A stretch of 61,215 bases of DNA, taken from Chloroflexota bacterium (GTDB taxonomy: Bacteria > Chloroflexota > Dehalococcoidia > Lucifugimonadales > UBA2985). Below, piece after piece: positions 15,232 to 23,885 of this stretch. The translations under genes were made by a program, and so were the position numbers. Numbering within the stretch: the first letter of the stretch is position 1; each line of letters opens with the position of its first letter. The stretch lies in NCBI GenBank assembly GCA_028877205.1, contig JAPPHY010000003.1, positions 143,830 through 205,044 of the forward strand, given 5' to 3'. The notes beneath the pieces were generated by a model. That model saw only the letters and a list, made by a program, of their open reading frames with translations, made no database searches and was not told the origin of the DNA.

Positions 15232-17184
15232 ATGAAGTTACGATATTCGCGCCTTGCTAGTAGGATGGTGATTACGATAATCGCAGCCGCCGCCCTGGTG
15301 GCGGCTGTCGCCTGCGGGGAGGATCCAACCCCCACACCTGTACCCACGTCAACACCCAGCCCTACCAACACGCCTGCGGCCACAAACACTCCCGAAATGA
15401 TAGAGCCCACGGCAACCGCCGTTCCGGAAGTGGCTACGGACGCCTTCCGGGAGGACTGGGTGAACTATCTCAAGACCCATCCCGGCTATCAGGCCGAGTG
15501 GGGAGAGCCCCAGTACGGTGGCGTCGTCAGGCTGAGCGGTCCCGCCAACCCCACCCGCTCTCAGATCACGCTGGGTTGGAGCGCCTTCATCAACCTGTCC
15601 TTTGAGGCGCACAACAGCCTGCTCATGTTCGATCCCTGGCTGGAGCAGGACGACGGAGTGTTCTGCGACCTGTGCGAGAGCTGGGAGGTGTCGGAGGACG
15701 GCAAGACCTACACATTCAAGCTCAGGGACAACGTGCAGTTCCACTCCGAGGGACACGCCAAGGACATGGGCGCGCCCGGCTTCGGGACGGAGCTCGTGTG
15801 CGAAGACGTGAAGCACAGCATGGAATGGTTCGCATCGCCGCCGGAAGGAACCGTTGCCAGCACTGCTGCCGCCGGCAAGGAGAAGATGGGACACCTGGAC
15901 GAAGTCACGTGCCCGGACGGCCCGGAGGGCAAGACCGTGGTGCTGAACTTCGCCATGTTCAGGAATCCCACGACGGGCTGGCTGGCCTCCGGCATCGCCA
16001 TCTGGGACAAGGACTACAGGGAATGGATGGATGCGGAGCACCCGGCCGTCCAGTCCAGCGGTGAGGAGCTGGGCTACCTCCTGGACATGGGCACCGGCCC
16101 GCAGATCCCCGTGTCCTGGGAGCCGGAAGTGGTGCTGAAGAGCCGCACCAATCCGAACTACTGGATAAAGGGCGCGCCGCTGGTGGACGGCTACGAGTTC
16201 TACCCCATCCTGGACTACAACACCAAGTTCACGTCCTTCATCACGGGTAAGATTGACCACGCCGGCCACGGCAGCAGCGGCCTGACCAAGGCCCAGGTCA
16301 AGCAGATTCAGGAGAGCTACCCGGACTACACGGTCCACGAGGTGCAGTACAACCACATATCCCAGCTGCCCATGAACCCCTTCAGGCCGCCCTTCGACGA
16401 GTGGAAGGTCCGCTGGGCCGTCCACCTTGCTCTGGACAGGCAGGCCTGGCTGGAGTTCAACAAGGCGGGCACCCTCAACATGGCTGCGCACAACTACTAC
16501 CTCCATCGAGCCAGCCCGTGGTCATGGCCTGAGGAGGAGTTCCTGAAGTTCCCCGGCTGGAGGGCCGACCAGAAGGACGCGGACATAGCCGAGGCCAACC
16601 GCATCCTGGACGAGGTCTTCGGACCCGGGGAGCGTCCCAAGGATACGGAGATGACTATCTGGACGCTGCTCAGCCGCCGTGAGATTGGCGTGTGGGCTCT
16701 GGACCAGTTCAGGGAGTCCCTGGGCTGGGAGCTGGATGCCAGGTTCGTAGAGGTGGGCGAGTGGATCCAGAAGCGCCAGGAGGGCACCTTCGTCCTCCAG
16801 CCGGACGCAGCCCCGATGCACGGCATGGGGTACATTCCGGACCCCAGCGACGGCTTCTTCGGCGCTCACTCCAAGACGGGCACCAGACCGGACGCCTACG
16901 TCCGGGCCTGGAAGGGAGAGAACGAGGGCAAGGAGCTCCAGCCCGAGCTGGACAGGATAGACGCCCTCATTGAGGCGCAGGACATCGAAACCGACCAGGC
17001 GATTCGCCTGCCGGCGGTCCGGGAGCTGTCCAAGTACATGATCGAGGAGCGCACAACCGGCGTGTTCCTGGGCGCCATGAACGTTGCCTGGGGCACCGCG
17101 CCAAGGCTGCAGGGCACCCACTTCTACAGGCTGGGGACCTACTCCCAGCAGCGCCTCTACGACCGGTGGTGGATCAACGAGTAG
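15232..17184 (+). CDS. Family 5 ABC transporter substrate-binding lipoprotein
   Basis: A 650-residue solute-binding protein of the peptide/nickel/opine (SBP_bac_5) type. The signal peptide ends in AAVACG with a lipobox cysteine, followed by a Pro-Thr stalk of about 30 residues that spaces the binding domain from the membrane. Family features include GYQAEWGEPQYGG at the start of the mature domain, CESWEVSEDGKTYTFKLRD and DWPEE-like helices near the end. The start is ATG at 15232 behind AGGAGG; a longer frame from 15163 would include the promoter. Two permease genes follow, but no ATPase genes. The substrate (oligopeptide or other) cannot be told. A paralogue sits at 35735. Confidence 0.9.
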   Translation: MKLRYSRLASRMVITIIAAAALVAAVACGEDPTPTPVPTSTPSPTNTPAATNTPEMIEPTATAVPEVATDAFREDWVNYLKTHPGYQAEWGEPQYGGVVRLSGPANPTRSQITLGWSAFINLSFEAHNSLLMFDPWLEQDDGVFCDLCESWEVSEDGKTYTFKLRDNVQFHSEGHAKDMGAPGFGTELVCEDVKHSMEWFASPPEGTVASTAAAGKEKMGHLDEVTCPDGPEGKTVVLNFAMFRNPTTGWLASGIAIWDKDYREWMDAEHPAVQSSGEELGYLLDMGTGPQIPVSWEPEVVLKSRTNPNYWIKGAPLVDGYEFYPILDYNTKFTSFITGKIDHAGHGSSGLTKAQVKQIQESYPDYTVHEVQYNHISQLPMNPFRPPFDEWKVRWAVHLALDRQAWLEFNKAGTLNMAAHNYYLHRASPWSWPEEEFLKFPGWRADQKDADIAEANRILDEVFGPGERPKDTEMTIWTLLSRREIGVWALDQFRESLGWELDARFVEVGEWIQKRQEGTFVLQPDAAPMHGMGYIPDPSDGFFGAHSKTGTRPDAYVRAWKGENEGKELQPELDRIDALIEAQDIETDQAIRLPAVRELSKYMIEERTTGVFLGAMNVAWGTAPRLQGTHFYRLGTYSQQRLYDRWWINE

Positions 17185-17242
17185 CCGGCGCTCGACTGAC
17201 GAAGAAGCTGCTCTGCGTCCGCGGAGTGTGTGATATGATGAC

Positions 17243-17317
17243 GGCCAATTATGGGGCAAGAACCGCCCCAGAATTGGCCCGCGATGGTGGAAGGGGCGGA
17301 GTGACCCTCTTTGAGGG
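17243..17317 (+). other. Intercistronic hairpins between binding protein and permeases
   Basis: GGCCAATT-at-GGGGC pairs with GCCCC-ag-AATTGGCC (17243-17279): 13 base pairs with a 2x2 internal loop and a 7-nt loop. A smaller CCCTC-ttt-GAGGG follows at 17305-17317. No T-run follows either. Position between a highly needed binding protein and its permeases is typical of transcript-stabilising or partial-termination structures. Confidence 0.45.
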
Positions 17318-17390
17318 GAATACAGGACACAGTTCCGCCAACAAGGTGGCAAAGCTCGCCGAATAAGCGGCCCAGAGATCAGGAGGCAAT

Positions 17391-18344
17391 ATGACCGAGT
17401 ACATCCTTCGCAGGTTGCTGCTGGGGGTACTGACCGCGTTCCTGGTGTCCATACTGGTCTTTACCCTTCTTCGCATCGCTCCCGGCGACGTGGTGGACGC
17501 CATCCTTGGAGGCGAAGGCGAGGTCTACTCCGATGAGGTGAGGGAGGCGCTCCGCGAGCAGCTGGGCCTGAACAGGCCGCTTCCCATTCAGTACTTTACC
17601 TTCATGCGGGACTTTGTCACCCTGCAGTGGGGAGAGTCACTCCGAAACAACACGGAGATCTGGCCGCAGATCCAGAAGAAGCTGCCCATCACCCTGGAGC
17701 TCTCCGTGATGACGTTGCTCATCTCCATAGTCATGGGAATACCCATCGGGACACTTATGGCCCTGTATCGTGACACGTGGGTGGACTACCTGCTCCGCGT
17801 GTTCTCCCTGGCGGGCCTGTCCATTCCGAACTTCTGGACCGCCACCATGATAATCCTTGGAGGCGCCTTCTTCCTCAACTGGAGCCCGCGGCTGGAGTAC
17901 ATATCTCCCTTTGAGGATCCGCGGGCCAACTTCGTCATGTTCTTTTGGCCGGCCCTGGCGGCGGGATGGGTTGGTCAGGCTACTCAGGCCAGGATGATGC
18001 GTTCCACCATGCTGGAGGTCCTGCGCCAGGACTACATTCGGACCGCACACGCAAAGGGACTGAGGTACTACGTGGTGGTCTATCGCCACGCCCTGAAGAA
18101 CGCCCTTCTGCCGGTGATCACCATAATCGGGATAACTGTGGCGCTGATCCTGGGCGGAACGGTCATCATTGAGACCATCTTCCAGCTGCCCGGGCTGTCC
18201 CGGTACCTGGTGCAGAGCCTTCAGAACTGGGACTACACCGTGGTCCAGACCGTGGTGCTGTTCCTTTCGATATGGATCGTGCTGTCCAACCTTGTGGTTG
18301 ACCTGGCCTACGGCTGGCTGGACCCCAGGATTCGATACGACTAG
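17391..18344 (+). CDS. ABC transporter permease, DppB/OppB-like
   Basis: A 317-residue inner-membrane permease of the peptide-type importer. It starts MTEYILRRLLLGVLTAFLVS, the standard first transmembrane helix, and has the cytoplasmic EAA-type loop for ATPase contact (RTAHAKGLRYYVVVYRHALKNALLP). Six membrane segments are evident. ATG at 17391 is preceded by AGGAGG at good spacing. It should pair with the next permease and the binding protein at 15232. No ATP-binding subunits are encoded nearby, so they must be elsewhere or shared. Confidence 0.92.
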   Translation: MTEYILRRLLLGVLTAFLVSILVFTLLRIAPGDVVDAILGGEGEVYSDEVREALREQLGLNRPLPIQYFTFMRDFVTLQWGESLRNNTEIWPQIQKKLPITLELSVMTLLISIVMGIPIGTLMALYRDTWVDYLLRVFSLAGLSIPNFWTATMIILGGAFFLNWSPRLEYISPFEDPRANFVMFFWPALAAGWVGQATQARMMRSTMLEVLRQDYIRTAHAKGLRYYVVVYRHALKNALLPVITIIGITVALILGGTVIIETIFQLPGLSRYLVQSLQNWDYTVVQTVVLFLSIWIVLSNLVVDLAYGWLDPRIRYD

Positions 18345-18392
18345 GCCGGCACCGGCGCAGCCGCCCCATGGAGGCGGCGTCAAGGAGGCGCG

Positions 18393-19295
18393 ATGGCGAC
18401 TCGGGAAGAGAGACTGGAACCACTGGCACGCCGGACCAGGGCGACTCTGTCGGCACGCCTGCTGAAGGGGCTGACCAACTTCATTGTCAGAAAGCCACTG
18501 GGCGCGTTTGGGGCAGCCATTATCCTGGCCATGGTGTTTATGGCCCTGGCGGCGCCCTGGATCTCGGGAGACCCAAACAAGTGGCACATAAGCGACGCCA
18601 TGTACGGTCCTTCGCTCAAGTACTGGCTGGGAACCAACGACCTGGGCCAGGACATGTGGGCGATGATAGTGAGAGGCGCCAGAGTGTCGCTCTACGTGGG
18701 ATTCCTGTCAGTGGCCCTTGGTTCCTGCACAGGCGGGATCATAGGGCTGGTCAGCGCCTACTATGGCGGGAAGGTGGACATAAGCATTCAGAGGCTCATG
18801 GACGCTCTCATGTCCATACCCACTCTCATCCTGGCTCTCGCGATCATGGCTGCACTCGGCCAGTCACTCAACAATGTGGTCCTGGCAATCGGTATCGTGC
18901 AGATACCCAGGGCAAACCGGATTGTGCGCTCTCAGGCTCTGTCCGTAAAGGAGTCGGAGTTTGCCCTGGCGGCCCGTTCCATCGGCGCGGGTGACATGCG
19001 AATAATGCTGTACCACATACTTCCCCAGTGCATGGCTCCGTGGCTGATCATAGCCTCCGCGGGCCTCGGCACTGCCATCATCTCGGAGGCCTCCCTGAGC
19101 TTCCTGGGAATGGGAGTGCCTCCCACCGTGCCGACCTGGGGAGGAATGCTCTCCACTCGAGGCAGGGAGTTCTTCATAGACAACCCCTGGATGGCCATAT
19201 GGCCGGGGGTGGCCATATCGCTGGCTGTCTACGGCTTCAACCTCTTTGGAGACGCGCTGCGCGACGTGCTGGATCCGAGGCTGCGCGGCCTTTAG
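18393..19295 (+). CDS. ABC transporter permease, DppC/OppC-like
   Basis: A 300-residue second permease. The N terminus is a long cytoplasmic stretch before the first helix (LGAFGAAIILAMVFMALAAPW), then GTNDLGQDMWAMIVRGARVSL, diagnostic of DppC-type proteins, and an EAA loop around AARSIGAGDMRIMLYHILPQ. Five or six membrane segments follow. Its ribosome site AAGGAGG lies after a GCCGCC/GGCGGC hairpin (18360-18378) in the 48-base gap from the first permease. The product ends with the usual LDPRLRG. No further operon gene follows; the next gene is convergent. Confidence 0.92.
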   Translation: MATREERLEPLARRTRATLSARLLKGLTNFIVRKPLGAFGAAIILAMVFMALAAPWISGDPNKWHISDAMYGPSLKYWLGTNDLGQDMWAMIVRGARVSLYVGFLSVALGSCTGGIIGLVSAYYGGKVDISIQRLMDALMSIPTLILALAIMAALGQSLNNVVLAIGIVQIPRANRIVRSQALSVKESEFALAARSIGAGDMRIMLYHILPQCMAPWLIIASAGLGTAIISEASLSFLGMGVPPTVPTWGGMLSTRGREFFIDNPWMAIWPGVAISLAVYGFNLFGDALRDVLDPRLRGL

Positions 19296-19381
19296 GCGGG
19301 ATATCGCTGCAGGATTCGGGAGGGGGAGGAGCGCTCCAAGTCGGGAAGCGGGGCGTTCAAGAACTGGGGTGACTAGTCCGG

Positions 19382-19795
19382 TTATCGGCGTGCGACGATC
19401 GTCAGGCGGTTCTGATCGTTTTCGCGCTTGTAGTGCATCTGGTCCATCAGGGTCTTCACCAGGTGTACGCCCAGTCCGCCTATTCGCCGCTCTTCCACGG
19501 CAGCTTCCAGGTCAGGCTCCGGTGCGTCGCTAAGCGGGTCGAAGGGTTTACCGCTGTCCACTATCTCTATGGTGATGGCGTCAGAGTCAGAGGTTACGTT
19601 GATCTCGATGTCCTGCATGTTGTCATCGTAGCCGTAGTCCATGACGTTGAGGACCAGTTCCTCCAGCGCGAGGTGCACACGATACGAGAAGTCCGGGGCC
19701 CACTCCTCACGCTCCGCCATCCCTTCTACGGCTTCTATGACCTCCCCCAGTTGGGCGCGGTCACTCTTGACCTTCAGAGAAATTGCTTCACTCAC
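19382..19795 (-). CDS. RsbW-like anti-sigma factor / serine-protein kinase
   Basis: A 137-residue GHKL ATPase. N-box residues are in LALEELVLNVMDYGY, G1 is DSGKPFDP and G2 is GGLGVHLVK. In the family such proteins bind either a sigma factor or a phospho-sensitive antagonist and phosphorylate the latter. The start is GTG at 19795, overlapping the phosphatase stop by 4 bases (GTGA). With the STAS and PP2C genes upstream it completes a partner-switching module. The target could be a sigma factor elsewhere or a different output, since no sigma gene is in the window. Confidence 0.85.
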   Translation of the reverse strand: MSEAISLKVKSDRAQLGEVIEAVEGMAEREEWAPDFSYRVHLALEELVLNVMDYGYDDNMQDIEINVTSDSDAITIEIVDSGKPFDPLSDAPEPDLEAAVEERRIGGLGVHLVKTLMDQMHYKRENDQNRLTIVARR

Positions 19796-20970
19796 TGTTG
19801 GTACTCGCCTACGCTCAGGATCAGGCATGTAATGTCGTCGGACTGAGGAGTGCCGTCGGCAAAGTTACGCACCGCTTCGAACACGGCATCGCTGGCCTGC
19901 TGGGCATCCTTGGGCGCGCCGCCCGCGAAGATGCCGAGCAGCCGGTCGTTTCCAAACTCCTCGTCTACGCTGTTCATGGCTTCCGTGACGCCGTCCGTGT
20001 AGAGCACCACGGTCTCGCCGGGCGCAAGCGTGGTTACGACTTCTTCGTACGGGAAGTCCGGCATGAGTCCCAGGGCAAGTCCCGAGCTGAGAGTCAACAA
20101 TTCAGACGTGCCGTCCCTGCGGATAACGAGCGGGGGATTGTGGCCGCCGTTGGCTATGGTGAGATGGCCAGTCTCCGGGTTGTAGACGGCATACAGGACG
20201 GTCACAAACATGGAGGACTCGTTGTCTTCCTGCAACAGGTTGTTGACCTCCGTGAGCACGCTCTTGGGTTCCATGTGGCCGATCGCCGCCCCCTTGAGCA
20301 GTGTGCGCGCGGACATCATGAACAGGGCCGCAGGCACTCCCTTGCCGGAGACGTCCGCAATCGCAAGGCCGACGCGGTCATTGTCCAAGCGAACAACGTC
20401 AAAGAAGTCACCGCCCACGCTGCGAGCGGGGTCCATGCTGGCGAAGACCTGGTAGGTACGGCCTGAAGGGAAGTGGATTGGAAGAATGGACTGCTGCATT
20501 TCCGATGCCACGTCCAGCTCGTTCTGGATCGCTACCAGCTTGTCGCGGGAGGCGAGGGCCTCTCTCCACTGAACGATGTTGGCCAACGTTCGCTCTATGG
20601 TGACCTCAAGGTCCTCGAAGTCGATAGGCTTGGTGACGAAGTCAAAAGCACCGCGGTTCATTGCGGTGCGAATGTTCTTCATGTCGCCGTATGCGGAAAT
20701 GATGACGGCGCGGAGCTCCGGGTCTAGCTTGGAGATCTGCTCCAGGAGGGTCAGTCCGTCCATCTGGGGCATGTTGATGTCGGACAGTACCATGTCAATT
20801 TCCGAATCGTCCCGCAGCCGCTCCAACGCCTCAACGCCGTTCTGAGCGAACACGAACGAGTACTTGCCGGCGCGAATCTGCCGCCTCATTCGCTGCAGGA
20901 CCAGCGGCTCGACGTCCGGTTCGTCGTCTACCACCAGGATCTTGTAGGGTTGCTGATCTTCCGTAGTCAT
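19792..20970 (-). CDS. Response regulator - PP2C phosphatase (RsbU/SpoIIE type)
   Basis: A 392-residue two-part signalling protein. Residues 8-130 are a receiver domain with acidic pair VVDDE, phospho-acceptor Asp64 (SDINMPQMDG) and FVTKP lysine. Residues about 150-392 are a SpoIIE/PP2C phosphatase: GGDFFDV, IADVSGKG, GGHNPP, YTDGVTEA and the C-terminal DDIT metal ligands. A sensor kinase would phosphorylate the receiver and switch the phosphatase, which should dephosphorylate the STAS protein encoded just upstream. I start at ATG 20970 (MTTEDQQPYK); a GTG at 21039 would add a Gly/Ser-rich tail. Ribosome site is weak. No histidine kinase is adjacent. Confidence 0.88.
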   Translation of the reverse strand: MTTEDQQPYKILVVDDEPDVEPLVLQRMRRQIRAGKYSFVFAQNGVEALERLRDDSEIDMVLSDINMPQMDGLTLLEQISKLDPELRAVIISAYGDMKNIRTAMNRGAFDFVTKPIDFEDLEVTIERTLANIVQWREALASRDKLVAIQNELDVASEMQQSILPIHFPSGRTYQVFASMDPARSVGGDFFDVVRLDNDRVGLAIADVSGKGVPAALFMMSARTLLKGAAIGHMEPKSVLTEVNNLLQEDNESSMFVTVLYAVYNPETGHLTIANGGHNPPLVIRRDGTSELLTLSSGLALGLMPDFPYEEVVTTLAPGETVVLYTDGVTEAMNSVDEEFGNDRLLGIFAGGAPKDAQQASDAVFEAVRNFADGTPQSDDITCLILSVGEYQQ

Positions 20971-21081
20971 ATCTGGAAATGTCGGCTTGATGATGGAGCA
21001 AGAGCCGCCCAAGGCTTGACCACTCGAGCGCGGAAGCACGGTTGGAGGCGCGCCAAGTGACCTTCCGCGGGGGATGCGCTG

Positions 21082-21468
21082 CTATCGAGCAATAGCCGAG
21101 AGTGCGTCGGACTGAGCAGCATGCGTAGGAATGATCTTGTCGAAGCCACTGATCTGAAACACCTCGCTGATGGCGCTGGAGAGGGAGCAGACTCCGAACT
21201 TTGCGCCCTTGCCCTGTAGCTGCTTGGAGATCAGGAGAATGACCCGGAGGCCGGCGCTGCTGATGTAGGAGAGGTTCTCCAAGTCCAGGATCATTGCGTT
21301 GGCGTTGTCCTTGAGGAGTGTCTCCAGGGCGTCCTGAAACTCCCTGGCGTTGGCTCCGTCAACTCGGCCCGCGGTGTTGGCTATTAGCACACCGCCCTTG
21401 ATTTCGCCTTGTACGGTGAGGTTCTTGGTGTCGGCAACTGTCCAGGTAGCTCCGCTTTCCTGAGTCAT
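21082..21468 (-). CDS. STAS-domain anti-sigma factor antagonist (RsbV/SpoIIAA-like)
   Basis: A 128-residue STAS protein with the phosphorylatable-serine block LSYISSAGLRVIL (Ser70 or Ser71) at its usual position. Dephosphorylated antagonists bind the kinase-like anti-sigma factor. The ATG at 21468 is preceded by AAAGGAG at about 10 nt. It is the first gene of the three-gene module and is transcribed from a strong promoter at 21648-21676, leaving a leader of about 170 nt. The N-terminal 20 residues are not part of the STAS fold. Confidence 0.87.
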   Translation of the reverse strand: MTQESGATWTVADTKNLTVQGEIKGGVLIANTAGRVDGANAREFQDALETLLKDNANAMILDLENLSYISSAGLRVILLISKQLQGKGAKFGVCSLSSAISEVFQISGFDKIIPTHAAQSDALSAIAR

Positions 21469-21647
21469 GGGCAAATGCTCCTTTAAGGTGGATAGCCGTG
21501 GATTGCTCTTGCTCTGTCGGTTGGCAGATTACCTGCCTTCCAAGCGAGTGGTACGCAGCACCCGGTCTCACCGTCGCCGCTATCCGCTCACTTGCCCGGA
21601 ATATAAGCACACCTCAGGGGCCGGAAGGCCCACTGGCGTTCTGCGCA

Positions 21648-21676
21648 ATTATAAGCCTCGCAGGATGGGTGGTCAA
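21648..21676 (-). promoter_or_regulatory. Strong sigma-70 promoter of the partner-switching module
   Basis: On the minus strand TTGACC (21671-21676) and a perfect TATAAT (21648-21653) are separated by 17 nt. Transcription from about 21641 gives an untranslated leader of about 170 nt whose function, if any, I cannot tell. Confidence 0.7.
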
Positions 21677-21803
21677 TAGGGTGTATCAGTTCAGCTTGTT
21701 GGGCTTGGCGCGGTAGCCTGGGTGTCGTCGACACGCACGAGAAGCATGCGATTGAATTGACTCTCCTCTCAAGAGACTCTGGTTGGTAATGGGTCTCGCC
21801 GTG

Positions 21804-21832
21804 TTGACATCTCACAGCTATGGGTGTAGACT
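21804..21832 (+). promoter_or_regulatory. Promoter of the Fur-family regulator gene
   Basis: A perfect TTGACA (21804-21809), 17-nt spacer and TAGACT (21827-21832). The start would be near 21839, about 55 nt before the ATG. There is no recognisable ribosome site in front of that ATG and no copy of the Fur-type palindrome here, so autoregulation is not evident. Confidence 0.6.
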
Positions 21833-21893
21833 TCGTATCATCCAGTTTGAGCATTCGGCGTACTTACGCACAATTTAATCGATACACAATACC

Positions 21894-22328
21894 ATGAGTC
21901 AAGCGCAGACCCTTCGCCCTGACCTCATTGCCGTACTGGAGGACCAGGGATACAGAATCACGGCCCCGCGTCAGGCCATAGTCCAGCTGCTGGAGCACAA
22001 GCAGGAGGGCTTCACGGCCGAGGAGATCATCGCAGACCTAGACTCGGTCGGCCGCGCCACCGTTTACAGGACCATCAAGCTGCTGCTGAGGGCCGGCGTA
22101 GTCTGTAAGCTCGCCACCATGGACGGCGCTCCCAAGTACAGCCTCTCCCGCGCCGAACATCACCACCACACGGTCTGCGTCTCCTGTGGAGCCGTGGGCG
22201 AGTTCCGGGCCGCAACCGTAGAGCGACTCCTGCGAGGCCTGGCCGGCGACATACCCGGCCGCATCCTCGGGCATCGCATCGAGTTCTACATCACGTGCGC
22301 AGCGTGTCTGCCGGTCGATAGCAACTGA
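21894..22328 (+). CDS. Fur-family metal-dependent transcriptional regulator
   Basis: A 144-residue Fur-type repressor. The winged helix spans about 1-85 (GYRITAPRQAIVQLLE, FTAEEIIADL, GRATVYRTIKLLLRAGVV), and the metal-binding dimerisation half has AEHHHHTVCVSCG and a second CAAC pair, which is the structural zinc site of Fur/Zur/PerR proteins. A metal-binding lipoprotein gene lies 130 bases downstream behind a Fur-like palindrome, so zinc (Zur-like) or manganese sensing is the simplest reading. Iron or peroxide sensing cannot be excluded from sequence. Confidence 0.9.
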   Translation: MSQAQTLRPDLIAVLEDQGYRITAPRQAIVQLLEHKQEGFTAEEIIADLDSVGRATVYRTIKLLLRAGVVCKLATMDGAPKYSLSRAEHHHHTVCVSCGAVGEFRAATVERLLRGLAGDIPGRILGHRIEFYITCAACLPVDSN

Positions 22329-22376
22329 GCGCGTTCCATGATGGACATTCCGGTATGAACAAGCCTTCGCACATGA

Positions 22377-22391
22377 TGATACTGCATATCA
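22377..22391. promoter_or_regulatory. Fur-family operator candidate (TGATACTGCATATCA)
   Basis: A palindrome with perfect 5-bp arms TGATA/TATCA and 5-nt centre, matching the 7-1-7 Fur-box consensus TGATAATNATTATCA at 11 of 14 defined positions. It lies 69 bases before the metal-binding lipoprotein start and shares 12 of 15 bases with the site at 2127-2141 upstream of the importer ATPase/permease. Confidence 0.6.
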
Positions 22392-22395
22392 CTAC

Positions 22396-22425
22396 CGGCC
22401 GGGCCAAGACTGAAGGGCCCGGCCG
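22396..22425 (+). terminator. GC-rich hairpin in the leader of the metal-binding lipoprotein
   Basis: CGGCCGGGCC pairs perfectly with GGCCCGGCCG (10 bp) around a 10-nt loop. No T-run follows. It could end the Fur-family transcript or shape the 5' leader of the next gene; it begins 4 bases after the Fur-like palindrome. Confidence 0.4.
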
Positions 22426-22459
22426 AAGCTGCTAGACGAAGAGTTCCGGAAGGAGAAAG

Positions 22460-23839
22460 ATGGTCCAACTGCCACTGATACTGAGACTCAGATACGCTCC
22501 GCTGGGGCGGCTGGTGCGAGCGTGGTCGCTCGTCGTGGCGCTTGCGGCGGTCGCGATCTTTGGCGCATGTGCCGGCGAGGACCCCACGCCGACCACCGCG
22601 CCGACGGCGACAACCGCGCCCACTCCCACGGCCGCTCCAACCGCTACGCCGGAACCCCCTCCTCTGCAGGTTGTCACCACCACCAACATCATGGCAGACT
22701 GGGTTGAGAACATCGGCGGCGGTCACGTTGAAGTTACCAGCCTGCTGGGCGAGGGCGCGGACCCGCACACCTATCAGCCCGGAGCCCGCGACGTCACCGC
22801 CATCGCCGACGCCGACCTGGTGCTGAGCGTTGGCTTGGGCCTGGAGGGCGCTTGGTTGGTGGAGCTGCTGCAGAACGCCGCCCGAGACGCATCGACGGTT
22901 ATTGACTTCGACGAGACCATCGACCCCATCGAGTTCGGCGAGACTCACATTGAAGATGTCCACCTGCTGGAGGAGCTCAGCCACGTTGTCCACGAGGTGG
23001 AGGAAGGCGAAATCTCCGCGGAAGAGGGCCTTGCGGAGATCAAGGCAGCGATAGAGGCCTTTGAGGCCGCTGAGGAAGACCACCACGAGGAAGGCGAGCA
23101 GGGCGAGGAAGAGGAAGAGGACCACGAAGAGGGTGAGGAGAAGGAAGGCGAAGAAGAGGAGCATCACGACGAGGAGGGAGAGGAGATCAGCGCGATGGTT
23201 CTCGAGCTGATCACGGAAGTGGAGGAAGGACACATGGATGCCGAGGAAGCCATCGAAGAGATCGAGCACCTCACCGAGGAAGGCGAGGGTGAGCACGAGG
23301 GCCACGGGCACGGCATCTTCGATCCCCACTTCTGGTTCGATCCGCTGCGCGTCAAGGTGGCAGTGGACGACATCGCCGCCCGCCTTTCTGAGCTGGACCC
23401 AGACAACGCGAGCGTCTACTTCGAGAATGCCTCAGAGTACGGGAAGAAGCTCGACGAGCTGCACGCATGGACGCTGGAACAGGTGGCGGTGGTGCCGCAG
23501 GAGCGCAGGCTGCTCGTGACCTCTCACGACAGCTTTGGCTACTTCGCAGACCTGTACGGCTTCGAAGTAGTGGGCGTGGTGCTGTCCATAACCACCGACG
23601 TGGAGCCTTCCGCGGAGCACCTAGTGGAACTGGTGCACGAGGTGGAGGAGCTAGGAGTGCCTGCCGTGTTCGGCGAGACAACGGTGAGTGAGAGGCTCGC
23701 TCAGACCGTCGCGGATGAGTCGGGGGCAACACTGGTTCGCCTGTACTCCGGTTCGCTGGGCGCCGGCGGCAGCGGCGCCGATACCTACCTGGACATGGTG
23801 CGCACGAACGTGGACCGCATCGTCAACGCCCTTAAGTGA
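22460..23839 (+). CDS. Metal ABC transporter substrate-binding lipoprotein (ZnuA family) with His/Glu-rich insert
   Basis: A 459-residue cluster A-I binding protein for Zn2+ or Mn2+. Signal peptide with Cys37, Pro-Thr stalk (41-68), then the binding domain. Expected ligands are visible: His103 (DPHTYQ), His290 (FDPHFWFDP), His356 (TSHDSFGYF) and Glu406 (FGETTVSE). Between residues about 160 and 286 lies an unusually long charged insert, mostly Glu with many His, ending HGHG; family members carry a shorter His-rich loop here that is thought to collect metal. Ribosome site GGAAGGAG precedes the ATG. It has no permease or ATPase beside it and probably supplies the importer at 342-1933; both share the same operator motif. 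Confidence 0.92.
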   Translation: MVQLPLILRLRYAPLGRLVRAWSLVVALAAVAIFGACAGEDPTPTTAPTATTAPTPTAAPTATPEPPPLQVVTTTNIMADWVENIGGGHVEVTSLLGEGADPHTYQPGARDVTAIADADLVLSVGLGLEGAWLVELLQNAARDASTVIDFDETIDPIEFGETHIEDVHLLEELSHVVHEVEEGEISAEEGLAEIKAAIEAFEAAEEDHHEEGEQGEEEEEDHEEGEEKEGEEEEHHDEEGEEISAMVLELITEVEEGHMDAEEAIEEIEHLTEEGEGEHEGHGHGIFDPHFWFDPLRVKVAVDDIAARLSELDPDNASVYFENASEYGKKLDELHAWTLEQVAVVPQERRLLVTSHDSFGYFADLYGFEVVGVVLSITTDVEPSAEHLVELVHEVEELGVPAVFGETTVSERLAQTVADESGATLVRLYSGSLGAGGSGADTYLDMVRTNVDRIVNALK

Positions 23840-23885
23840 GGCCGATAGGGACAAACAACTAGCACTGTATACACACCCCCTCCAC

